DNA from: Tubulanus polymorphus
Taxonomy: Eukaryota; Nemertea; Palaeonemertea; Tubulaniformes; Tubulanidae
NCBI RefSeq assembly: GCF_964204645.1
Contig: NC_134026.1
Coordinates: forward strand, 15,032,450-15,096,449
Direction of reading: 5' to 3'
DNA length: 64,000 bases
The position numbers were made by a program, and so were the translations under genes. Positions 33,816 to 42,841 of this stretch are shown here, piece by piece (within the stretch, counting starts at the first letter, position 1; each line of letters begins with the position of its first letter). The notes beneath the pieces are model-generated. The model was not told the DNA's origin. It saw only the letters and a program-made list of their open reading frames with translations, and ran no database searches.

Positions 33816-34174
33816 AAAGAATTAAGTAATTTTACAAATTATATCATTCAATTAAATAAAAGTTTAATATTTTAAAAATGATTAATCAAATAATTGTTAT
33901 ATTAAAGTTTTTTATTATCTAAAAAGTTAAAATCAATGAAAAGATAACGGATTTAAATCAAATTATTATTAAATTAAGTTAAATGATTTGTTTTAGAGAT
34001 AATTGAATAAATAATTCATTTAAATCAAACAATTGTTCAATCAAATGTTTGTGATATTTAAATAGTTAAAACCGATGATAAGATAATTGATTCTTAAAAC
34101 AATATTATTAAATTAAGTTGAATTATAGGCATATCAGTTAGTCATTTCGGATTCTTGACATTTAAATTAACTGT
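33816..34174. repeat. AT-rich imperfect tandem repeats of the older Polinton
   Basis: Units of about 130 bases around AAATCAAA.AATT.TT...AAAGATAA..GATT.AAA.CAA.ATTATTAAATTAAGTT, about two and a half copies. No gene. Confidence 0.5.
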
Positions 34175-35575
34175 TTATAGAATCTTTCGACGCTGTTTCC
34201 TTGTTCACAAATATACCATTGGAACCAACTCTCAATTTACTCCCGGACTCCAATCTTGATCTCCCAATTCCCGTAGAATGTTTACTTGAACTTTTGGAAC
34301 TCTGTACAACCAATCTATATTTCCAATTCCAAGACAAATTCTATGAACAAATTTTCGGTTTCGCTATGGGTAACCCATTATCCCCCATTTTGGCTAATCT
34401 TTTTTCATTGAACACTTTGAATCCGAAATTCTCCCTAAGTACGCTGGCTCTAAACCTAACTTTTGGATTAGATATGTTGATGACATTCTGTGCTTAGTTT
34501 CTGATAATTTTGATCTTACCTCTTTTATCGACTTCATCATCTCCCAATATCCATCTTTGAAATTCACTTTTGAATGGGAACAAAATGACCAAATTCCGTT
34601 TTTAGATGTTCTAATTCACAATAAATTTTCTCATTTGATTTTCTTAGTCTACCGTAAACCGATCAACGCCGAGGCATACCTTCACTTCTTTTCGTTTACT
34701 GCTAAATAAATCAAAATTGGTCTTGCTCAAGGCCTCTTTCTACTACGGATCTACGATGAAACCTTCCTTTCGGCTGAATTTGAACATATATCCAACTCTC
34801 TTAGAAAATTGGCTAACCCTGATCACATTTTCAGAATAGCTATTTCTAAGGCTAAACGTACTTTCTTCAATTCTAAACCTCCAGAAAATTAAAAAAACCC
34901 ATTTCAGAGTTCATTGTAGTTCCGTATGTACCTGTTTTGGAAAAGTTTCGTCACTCTCTCCCTTTATTGGATAAACAAATCATTTTCACGTATGAAAACA
35001 AAATTATTAAGACTTGGGTTAAAAACAATCAATCTTAACCATTGGACTGCGGAGTTAACAAAATTCCTTGTTTTGGCTGTGATAAAATTTACTTTGGAGA
35101 AACTGGTCGTGATTTAAAAACTCGAATTTCGGAACACAAAAAGGATATATCATAAATCAAAAACCGGCTAGTGGCGTAGCCAATCACGTTTGGAACACTG
35201 GTCATCGTTTTAATTTTGATAAAGCCGAAATTATTCATACTTCCAGCAATTACACTAAACGCCACATAGTTGAGTCTGCCCTAATTACCCGTCACTCAGA
35301 TATTAGTACCAATTTAAATAATGGCTTTTCTCCGCATAATTCCCTTCTTTCTAATTATATTACTTCATGCCTTGCCAAACACTAAATATTTACTCACTCA
35401 CCAATTTACTCAATTAACGTGTCCTCCTCTGTATATATACCCCTGTTTTTAATCTATATCTCACACCTGACGATGATCTCTAGGGTGAGATCGAAACGTC
35501 GTGTCTTTTATATATTTTTGATTGAATAAATAAATTCTGGTTTTTAAATTCTTTTAATCTGTAAATAGTGGGATT
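34175..35575 (+). mobile_element. Penelope-like element, 5'-truncated: RT plus GIY-YIG endonuclease, frame-broken
   Basis: Begins inside RT motif A (SFDAVSLFTNIPLEP). The frame holds FAMGNPLSPILANLF, then shifts near 34402; FWIRYVDDILCLV (catalytic YVDD) follows near 34465-34500. The connecting region reads YRKPINAEAYLHFFSF. The C-terminal domain has CFGCDKIYFGETGRDLKTRI...EHKKDI, a GIY-YIG-like nuclease with a CxxC finger, then ANHVWNTGHRF and HIVESALITRH, ending CLAKH near 35385. RT plus GIY-YIG is diagnostic of Penelope elements. It abuts the truncated capsid gene of the older Polinton at 35576. Confidence 0.88.
35463..35504 (+). ncRNA. Hammerhead ribozyme motif in the Penelope 3' region
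   Basis: ACAC-CUGACGA-U-GAUCUC-UAGGGU-GAGAUC-GAAA-CG-UC-GUGU. Stem I is ACAC/GUGU, the core is CUGACGA and GAAA, and stem II is GAUCUC/GAGAUC with a one-base bulge. Stem III is reduced to A-U around a two-base loop, with cleavage predicted after UC at 35500. Minimal hammerheads with a nearly absent stem III are known from Penelope elements and are thought to act as dimers. Confidence 0.65.
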
Positions 35576-36099
35576 TTATCTTAAAATAAACCCAACCATT
35601 ATTATTTTCTTATTTAAATTATCATAGAATTTCGGTAATTTGTTAAAATTTAATGTTTCTAAATCCAAAGTTTCTATTTTACCATAACCTAATTTATTAT
35701 TATAGATATTATAAAAACTATTAGATGGTATGGGAAGTGTACAATATTCTACGATCATTTTAGGGCAAGGAAGTGATCTTATTTTTCCAAGTTTTGTTCT
35801 GAAATCAGAATGAATTATATCTATATTAAATTCATTACAAATTTTATAAAACTTTGATAAATTGATATTATTATCTAATTCTTTAAAATATCTAGATCCT
35901 GGCAAAGGGGTCTCTAATTCATTTAATATTAATCTTATTTGAAAATAAGTATGGAATCTAAATACACTTTGAATTAATTTATATTTAGAATTATTCAAAT
36001 GATCATTCCAACTAATTCCACATCCTGTTGTTGCACAATAAACTGCAAAATTTAATTGGTTCTGCCAATATTTCATATTAGATTTTAATAACCATTGTT
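35576..36099 (-). pseudogene. Polinton major-capsid-like gene, downstream fragment
   Basis: Minus strand: MKYWQNQLNFAVYCATTGCG, then ISWNDHL, HTYFQIRLILNE, LPGSRYFKELDN and IIHSDFRTKLGK. The WxNQLNFAVxCATTxCG block recalls the N-terminal third of Polinton/adintovirus hexon-like capsid proteins; that identification is from memory of the family. The frame continues without interruption from the fragment at 47734-47956 if the nested element and one 6-bp duplication are disregarded. The 3' end is cut by the Penelope element. Confidence 0.6.
36094..36099. repeat. Target-site duplication ATTGTT (left copy)
   Basis: Identical to 47734-47739; six bases as for Polinton integrase. Confidence 0.93.
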
Positions 36100-36503
36100 A
36101 GTAATAGGGATAATGGGCTTTCATACCAAAGGTCGAACGGTCGAGCCCATTAAAAAACAAAATATTAAAAGTAATTAAAAACTATAATATATTTTCATAA
36201 CCGCGTGCATTTTATATTAAAACTAAATATTTATTCTAAGATATCAATAATATAAAAAGCATATTGTATTAAATCAATTGGTCGCTCCACTTCGCTACCG
36301 CTCCGCTCCGCGACCAATTGATTTAATTACAATACACAAATTCAAATAATCAAATATATTCAAATGATAATAATTATTCTATTATTCAACTGAAATGCAC
36401 GCGGTTATGAAAATATATTATAGTTTTTAATTACTTTTAATATATGTTATTAATGAACTCGATCATTAAACCTTTGATATGAAAGCCCATTATCCCTATT
36501 ACT
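36100..36503. repeat. Left 404-bp terminal palindrome (hairpin ITR)
   Basis: Reads AGTAATAGGG...ATAACCGCGTGCATTT inwards, turns at CAATTGGTCGC-TCCACTTCGCTACCGCTCCGCTCC-GCGACCAATTG (36280-36325), and returns through AAATGCACGCGGTTAT to CCCTATTACT at 36503. The outer about 130 bases of each half match closely; the middle has diverged. Confidence 0.85.
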
Positions 36504-36583
36504 CTTAAAATATTCATATATATGAATAACATTTAAATCATTGAACTTCTAAAATCAATTTTAATAAAAAATATAGTATTGAA

Positions 36584-36844
36584 ATGGAAGCAAATAAGTA
36601 CTACTGCCCAACATGTTATATCGATATAGATAAATCCCAAAAAGCAAGACACAATAAAACTAGAACACATTTAGAAAATAAATTGAAACTAGAGTATTCA
36701 GAACAGTTAACAAAAGGAAAGAAATTTATTGAATTATGGAACACTGATCCAAATAATGAACAATACGTTGAGGATACGATGTTTATACTAGAAAATCATT
36801 CTATTTTAGCCTATATACATTCAATGTACAGAGCTATAGAATAA
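36584..36844 (+). CDS. Small C2H2-type zinc-finger protein, left-arm copy
   Basis: 86 residues. YYCPTCYIDIDKSQKARHNK with a following RTH gives Cys-x2-Cys...His-x5-His. The C-terminal half, QLTKGKKFIELWNTDPNNEQ, closely resembles the C-terminus of the HNH protein downstream. It is the first gene inside the terminus. The finger matches the one at 3881-4150 from another Polinton. Likely a nucleic-acid-binding accessory protein; function unproven. Confidence 0.72.
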   Translation: MEANKYYCPTCYIDIDKSQKARHNKTRTHLENKLKLEYSEQLTKGKKFIELWNTDPNNEQYVEDTMFILENHSILAYIHSMYRAIE

Positions 36845-36879
36845 ATCTATAAATTCACAGCTGTTACAGTTGTTACTAT

Positions 36880-37020
36880 AACGACGAGACATTATGACAC
36901 GTCATAATCAGAAACGTGTAGAATATTCTAGAAAAGGCGCGCCGGAACTAGATGACGTGGCATAATCAACGACGTGTTCATTCTAGAAATCGCCCCGGAA
37001 ATGGACATATGCTGTAATAT
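36880..37020 (+). promoter_or_regulatory. Duplicated control-like module, left arm
   Basis: Two diverged tandem units: GACACGTCATAATCAGAAACGTGT...ATTCTAGAA..GGCGCGCCGGAA, and GATGACGTGGCATAATCAACGACGTGT..ATTCTAGAAATCGCCCCGGAA. Each pairs an ACGTCA/TGACGTGG box with a TTCTAGAA box. These match the general form of UPR/CRE-like and heat-shock elements. Confidence 0.4.
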
Positions 37021-37268
37021 TGTGCTCAGGATATTCTATCTTTCGAAACGAAATAAGGAGTTTATAGTATACAATTATAAATCTAAATGTTTGTTATAGT
37101 TATTAAGGTTATTAAATATGAAACCTTTAGATATATTTAAGTGTATTTAGTATATCTTTTAGATAGCTAGAGTTACCGCTAATATCTTTTAGATTAATAA
37201 AACGCCATACGCATCAAGAAGCGATAGAGAAACTCAAGATACTCTTTCTGCCTGAGGAATCAACAGCA

Positions 37269-37449
37269 ATGGATATCAAACCAATAGAATCACCAAAAGA
37301 TCAACGAAGAAACTATATAAGAATTTCAAAAACATTAAGACTCCAATGATTAAGTTTAACATTTGTTGATGTAGTTAAATATTTACCAGCAATTGAAAAA
37401 ATGTTTGTAATTATAAATTGTATTTATAGAAATCAAATGATGTATTAGA
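37269..37449 (+). pseudogene. Possible small broken ORF (left arm)
   Basis: ATG at 37269 opens 26 codons (MDIKPIESPKDQRRNYIRIS...) to a TGA at 37347; the frame stays open for another 30 codons. The right arm has the same sequence. Unrecognised. Confidence 0.25.
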
Positions 37450-37499
37450 AGAAATGACTGAACAACTTGTATAATGTATTGTGTAAATCTGATTTGTGA

Positions 37500-37830
37500 A
37501 TTTTTATGTTCAGTCGTTTCTATTATGTTTAACGCATGCGCATTAAGCAAAACCGGCCATAAATGGCCGCATGTGACACATGTAACGCATGTGACGAGGG
37601 ACATGAATGCGTTCGAATTTTCTATGTTCAGTTGTTTCTATTTTACAGAATTTATAGAATGAATATACAATTATGATTAGCGCATGCGTATTGATCAAAA
37701 CCGGCCATAAATGGCCGCATGTGACACATGTAACGCATGTGTTGTTTCTATTTTACAGAATTTATAGAATGAATATATAATTATGAATAACGCATGCGCA
37801 TTAAGCAAAAACGCTCCTGTATGTCCGCAT
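37500..37830 (+). repeat. Tandem repeats with GCGCATGCG cores (left arm)
   Basis: About three units of ACGCATGCGCATTAAGCAAAACCGGCCATAAATGGCCGCATGTGACACATGTAACGCATGTG, partly separated by TTCTATTTTACAGAATTTATAGAATGAATAT. Each has a GCATGCGC half-site and two perfect small palindromes (GGCCATAAATGGCC, ACATGT). Present in the right arm at about 46010-46330. They lie just upstream of the HNH gene. Confidence 0.6.
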
Positions 37831-37984
37831 GTGACGCGGGTATTGTAACTGGTATTATTTAGATATCAAGGAATCGAAACAACTTATCAAAAGCAACGAA
37901 GAATGAAAAAGGATGACGTTAGTCGAAGAAATGGAAGAGGATTATAAAATATTAACCAATTTAGTAAAAAAATACGTATAATAA

Positions 37985-38659
37985 ATGGAACCAGAACAAC
38001 CACAAATTATCAATATTACAAATAACACTGGCGTTATAAACATATACTACAAGAAGTGTTCTAAATGTGAATTAGATAAATCATTAACAGAATTTAGTAA
38101 GCGTAAGATTAGCAAAGATGGTTTTCAATATTATTGTAAAACTTGTATTAAACTATATACCAAACAATATCGAGAAGATAATAGAGAATCTTATAATGAT
38201 TATATGACAGAATATATGAGAGAAAGATATCAAACAGATCTTAATTTTAGATTGAAACAATGCTTAAGATCTAGATTAACACAATTATTCAACAAAGAAA
38301 CACATTCAGAAACATTATCTAATTTATTGGGTTGTTCAGATGAATTTCTCAAATCATGGATTATATTTCAATTCGATGATAAAATGAATATAGATAATTA
38401 TGGGGATTATTACCATATTGATCACGTGTTACCAATATCTAAATTTAACATGAATGATGAATACAATAAAAAACTTATTTGGAATTGGAAAAATTTAAGA
38501 CCTTTAGAAAAGAAAGAAAATCAAATCAAATCTAATAAACTAGATTTACAATTATATTTGGAACAGTTGAATAAAGCAAGGAAATTTATTGATTGGTGGA
38601 ATAGTAACCCACAGAATGAACAATACGTTGAGGAATTTGATATCAAGGATCCGAAATGA
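37985..38659 (+). CDS. HNH endonuclease, left-arm copy
   Basis: 224 residues. N-terminal zinc ribbon CSKCELDKSLTEFSKR...FQYYCKTC (about residues 20-60). HNH core YHIDHVLPISKFN...WNWKNLRPLEKKENQIKSNK (about 145-190) with the catalytic HIDH and Asn-Leu-Arg. The C-terminus, NKARKFIDWWNSNPQNEQ, is shared with the small zinc-finger protein. HNH proteins of this build are common in large DNA viruses and their mobile genes. A nicking or repair role in the Polinton is possible. Start chosen at the ATG just after a TAATAA block; a 22-codon ORF (37912-37980) ends immediately before. Identical in both arms. Confidence 0.85.
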   Translation: MEPEQPQIINITNNTGVINIYYKKCSKCELDKSLTEFSKRKISKDGFQYYCKTCIKLYTKQYREDNRESYNDYMTEYMRERYQTDLNFRLKQCLRSRLTQLFNKETHSETLSNLLGCSDEFLKSWIIFQFDDKMNIDNYGDYYHIDHVLPISKFNMNDEYNKKLIWNWKNLRPLEKKENQIKSNKLDLQLYLEQLNKARKFIDWWNSNPQNEQYVEEFDIKDPK

Positions 38660-38961
38660 CTTATCTGGACAGTTATAGTTACTGCTCCTAATAGATAGAC
38701 AATAGTAGTGAGATATCAAATAGAATTCAAATAAAATATATTAAAAAAACAATAACTTCAACTAGCTAATGAATTCTATTATATTTTTAATATTTTCTTT
38801 TCAAAAGAGAATACTTTATATTTTGAATAGATTCAAATAGAAATTCTTTAAATTCAAATAGCTAGTATCAGTAGTCAATACTAGAATTCTTTAACTTTAA
38901 CTAGCTAGTATCATTTGAAGAATACTTATAATACTATTCTTATTAAATTTCTCTAATATAA
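38660..38961. repeat. Short direct repeats between genes (left arm)
   Basis: AT-rich DNA with repeated TTCTTTAAATTCAAATAGCTAGTATCA-like units (38840-38930). No gene; presumably promoter for the next ORF. Mirrored at 44872-45173. Confidence 0.5.
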
Positions 38962-39564
38962 ATGTCAAAGAAATCTAATAAGGATAGTATTGATATTGAA
39001 AAAACATTAGATGATTTGGGTATTAGTGATAATAAAGATACAGTTGTTTCTAATTCTATTCAAGTTAATAACAATATAGATTATGAATACTATTTATATT
39101 GTAAGCATCATCTTGAATTATTAATTGCTGGTGGAAAAACTAAAGAGTTTTTAACTAAGACTATTACTTTTCAAGAATTAGATGCTATGAAACCCGATCA
39201 AGTAATAAAATATTTTAAGATTTATGAAGAGGCAAGATTATCTAAAATAAATGATTCTATTTCTAATGGTATTGTCAAATGTTATTCTAAGTTATGTAAC
39301 CAGTTAATACCAATTGATGATGAAAATAAATTATATAATGATTTGAAAAATGACTATTTAGTTATGACTGAATTACAAAAATGGGTTGGATATGCTTCAT
39401 TTCAATTAGGATCGGTTATGACATTGATTTCTACTGGAGTTATAACATTTTCGAATATCAAACCTATGGAATATAAATCAGGTAAGAACGAAACAGATGT
39501 ACTACAACAAAACGTCGAAACAGAAAATGAATCAGAACAAAAATTAACTAAAATAAATGAGTGA
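38962..39564 (+). CDS. Polinton protein of unknown function with one transmembrane-like segment, left-arm copy
   Basis: 200 residues. Acidic N-terminus, then a helical middle (CKHHLELLIAGGKTKEFLTK, MKPDQVIKYFKIYEEARLSK), and a hydrophobic stretch around WVGYASFQLGSVMTLISTGV (about 148-167), ending in a polar tail. Its stop overlaps the next start by a few bases (39557). Not recognised as a named family. The position just before the membrane protein and integrase suggests a virion or membrane accessory. Confidence 0.7.
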   Translation: MSKKSNKDSIDIEKTLDDLGISDNKDTVVSNSIQVNNNIDYEYYLYCKHHLELLIAGGKTKEFLTKTITFQELDAMKPDQVIKYFKIYEEARLSKINDSISNGIVKCYSKLCNQLIPIDDENKLYNDLKNDYLVMTELQKWVGYASFQLGSVMTLISTGVITFSNIKPMEYKSGKNETDVLQQNVETENESEQKLTKINE

Positions 39565-39751
39565 TGGAGTTAAGAAAAAGCCTAGATCTGAGAAACAAAT
39601 TAAATGGGCAAGAGAATTAGGTAAAAGATCTTCAGAATCAAAAAAAGCTAAGAAAAAGAAATTAACTGATATAAATGAATCACCTGATATTGATTCAAAT
39701 AATAATCCATCTAATTCTTCTAATGCTGGAAGTAATTATAAATTAAAGTGA
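39557..39751 (+). pseudogene. Basic membrane protein, left-arm copy, truncated by deletion
   Basis: Starts MSDGVKKKPRSEKQIKWARE. Compared with the right-arm copy, it loses its transmembrane segment and tail where about 209 bases are missing at 39748. The deletion also removes the first codons of the integrase. Confidence 0.75.
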
Positions 39752-40784
39752 AGTATCATATTCTAACGTTTCAGAATTATGGAATAAAATTAAATCTGAT
39801 AATAATATAAAATATAGTGAATTAAAATCATGGTTACAAAATCAACCCACATATAATATTCATAAAAAGATGGATAAAAAATATTTAACAAGAAAAGTAA
39901 TGGTTTCATATATTGACCAACAATGGCAAGCTGATTTAATTGACATGAAAAACTTAGAAGAATACAACAAAGGATATTTCTGGATACTAAATGTTATAGA
40001 TATATTCAGTAGATACGCATGGAGTATCCCGATTAAAAATAAAACTGGTATAGAAGTTACAAATTCTTTCAAATTAATATTTAAAGAAGCTATCCCAGAT
40101 AAAATACAATTTGATGAAGGTAAAGAATTTTATAACAAACATTTCAAAAAACTATTATCTGATAACGATGTAGAATATTTTTCAACACATTCAGATAAAA
40201 AAGCATCTGTTATAGAAAGATTTAATAAAACATTGAAAACTAGAATGTGGAAATATTTTACTGCTAATGAAACATACAAATATATCGATGTGTTAGATGA
40301 TTTAGTGAAAGGTTATAATAATTCTAAACATAGTTCTATAAATATGAAACCTATACAAGCTAGAAAAGAAGAAAATTCAGAAATAGTTTGGAATAATTTA
40401 TATGGTGCGTTTGTTACACATGATTTTGGAGAACCTAAATTTAAAATAGGACAACATGTTAGAATTTCTAAATATCGAAAAACATTTTATAAAGGTTATA
40501 CCCCTAATTTTACTGAAGAAATATTTAAAATTAAAAAGATAATATCAACTAAACCATTTGTTTATAAATTGTTTGATTTAAAAGATGAAGAAATATTAGG
40601 TTATTTTTATGAACAAGAATTATCATTAGTACCAAATCCAGATGAAATAGAATACAAAATAGAAAAGGTATTAAAAACTAAAACATTACGCGGTAAGAAA
40701 TATTCTCTGGTGAAATATAAAGGATATGATGATAAATTTAATGAATGGATTTTATCTAGTAAAATTAAAAGAATAAATGAATAA
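39752..40784 (+). pseudogene. Polinton integrase, left-arm copy, N-terminally truncated
   Basis: The frame resumes at EVSYSNVSELW (about 39750); the first in-frame Met is 39870. Retroviral-type integrase core: WQADLIDMKNL (first Asp), KIQFDEGKEFYN (second Asp), SVIERFNKTLKTRMW (Glu). A chromodomain (YKIEKVLKTKTLRGKKYSLV, then YKGYDDKFNEWI) is at the C-terminus. The catalytic core is intact, but the N-terminal zinc-binding side is incomplete here. Confidence 0.85.
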
Positions 40785-41388
40785 AGATTTGTTTATATTT
40801 GAACCACATAATATGTTAGTTACTGGAGTTACAAATTGTGGTAAAACACACTTCATATTATATTTATTAGAAACTATTTATCAGAATCATTTTGATAATA
40901 TAATATTATTCTGTCCTACATATGAAATGAATAAAACATATAATAGAGATATAGTTAAGATAAAAAAGTTTATTATATTAGACCCTAAAACAGTAAAAGG
41001 AAATTTAGATAATTGTATAAAAATTGCATTAGATATTTATAAAGGATCTAATACATTATTTATTATTGATGATTGCGCAAATTTACATGATTCTAAAATT
41101 AGAGAAAGTGAGTTATGTTATTTAGCTTTCTCTGGTAGACATTTTGGGATAACAACATGGGTTTTAAATCAGAAATATAATTCAATTGTGAAAGATTTTA
41201 GAGAGAATATAAGATTTCTAGTTTTATTCTACAACAAAGATAAAAAATCTATGCAACAATCATTGGAAGAAAATCAAATTATACCTACTGAATTACATGA
41301 TGAATATATGAATAAATTAAAGAATAATAAAGGTTCAAAATTATTAATGAGATTACAATTTCCCTATGAATATAAATTTATAAAATAA
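40777..41388 (+). CDS. FtsK/HerA-type genome-packaging ATPase (A32-like), single copy
   Basis: 203 residues. Walker A is LVTGVTNCGKTHFI (about residues 13-26) and Walker B is NTLFIIDDCANL (about 90-101). Next are FSGRHFGITTWVLNQKYN and SIVKDFRENIRFLVLF, the expected sensor region of Polinton/NCLDV packaging ATPases. Starts inside the end of the integrase gene (8-base overlap), so the two are probably co-transcribed. Present only in the left arm; the right arm breaks after the first codons (FIFEPHN). Confidence 0.9.
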   Translation: MNKDLFIFEPHNMLVTGVTNCGKTHFILYLLETIYQNHFDNIILFCPTYEMNKTYNRDIVKIKKFIILDPKTVKGNLDNCIKIALDIYKGSNTLFIIDDCANLHDSKIRESELCYLAFSGRHFGITTWVLNQKYNSIVKDFRENIRFLVLFYNKDKKSMQQSLEENQIIPTELHDEYMNKLKNNKGSKLLMRLQFPYEYKFIK

Positions 41389-42540
41389 AATCCTAATTCA
41401 AAATATTATAGAATTCACTGTATACTGATGGATGAGTGGATGAATTGGATGAATTGGATGAGTGGATGAATGGATGAGTGTAATAATATATATATTTTAC
41501 TTTTTAACACATAAATTGGAAGAATAGTATGAGTATAAATACAATATTTATATTCTTTATTAAATTTAACACAATATATATATATATATATATATATTAT
41601 TAAAATAATATTTAAATATAATATAAAATTGATAAAATAACTTCAAATCAAACTCTTACTGTTTTAAAAATAAAAAACATATGTAAATTATATATTATTA
41701 CACTATAAATGTCATATAATAATAAATATATTTTTATAAAATAATAAAATGATAAATAATAAAATGATAAATATATTTTTATATAATAATAAAATGATAA
41801 ATAATAAATGTCAGATAAATAATAAAATGATAAATGTCATATAATAATAAATATATTTTTATAAAATAATAAAATGATAAATGTCATATAATAATGAATA
41901 TATTTTTATAAAATAATAAATATATTTTTATAAAATAATAAAATGATAAATAATAAATGTCATATAATAATAAATATATTTTTATAAAATAATAAAATGA
42001 TTAATAATAAATGTCATATAATAATAAATATATTTTTATAAAATAATAAAATGATAAATAATAAATGTCATATAATAATAAATATATTTTTATAAAATAA
42101 TAAAATGATAAATAATAAATGTCATATAATAATAAATATATTTTTATAAAATAATAAAATGATAAATAATAAATGTCATATAATAATAAATATATTTTTA
42201 TAAAATAATAAAATGATAAATAATAAATGTCAGATAATAATAAATATATTTTTATAAAATGATAAAATGATAAATGTCATATAATAATAAATATATTTTT
42301 ATAAAATAATAAAATGATAAATAATAAATGTCATATAATAATAAATATATTTTTATAAAATAATAAAATGATAAATAATAAATGTCATATAATAATAAAT
42401 ATATTTTTATAAAATGATAAAATGATAAATAATAAATGTCAGATAAATAATAAAATGATAAATGTCATATAATAACAAATATATTTTTATAAAATAATAA
42501 AATGAGAGATAATAAAATAATAAAAAGATAATATAATAAG
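41389..42540. repeat. AT-rich minisatellite array next to the palindrome centre
   Basis: First GGATGA(G/A)T units (41424-41480), then a poly-AT run (41570-41600). About 17 variants of ATAATAAATGTCATATAATAATAAATATATTTTTATAAAATAATAAAATGATAA follow (period about 55-60, 41700-42520). The right arm retains roughly one to two units (42700-42820). Confidence 0.9.
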
Positions 42541-42712
42541 CCAGAATTTTCTAGCTTATTATATATATAATATATATGATGTATATTGATATATCTTATA
42601 ATAAATAATATTTTAATGTAAAAATTTTTACATTTAATATTTTAATTATAGAATATCAATATACATCATATATATTATATATATAATAAGCTAGAAAATT
42701 CTGGCTTATTAT
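42541..42712. repeat. Turn-around of the giant palindrome
   Basis: AGCCAGAATTTTCTAGCTTATTATATATATAATATATATGATGTATATTGATAT runs in, and its complement runs out. The dyad is at GTAAAAA/TTTTTAC (42624/42625) with essentially no spacer. The few mismatches flank the exact centre. Confidence 0.9.
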
Positions 42713-42841
42713 ATTATCTTTTTTTATTATTTTATTATCTCTCATTTTATTATTTTATAAAAATATATTTATTATTATATGACATTTATCATTTTATTAT
42801 TTATCTGACATTTATTATGTGGTTCAAATATAAACAAATCT

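Noticed and set aside
41500-42530. CRISPR-like array of regular repeats
   Set aside because: Units are contiguous AT-rich minisatellite variants without unique spacers, in an animal mobile element.
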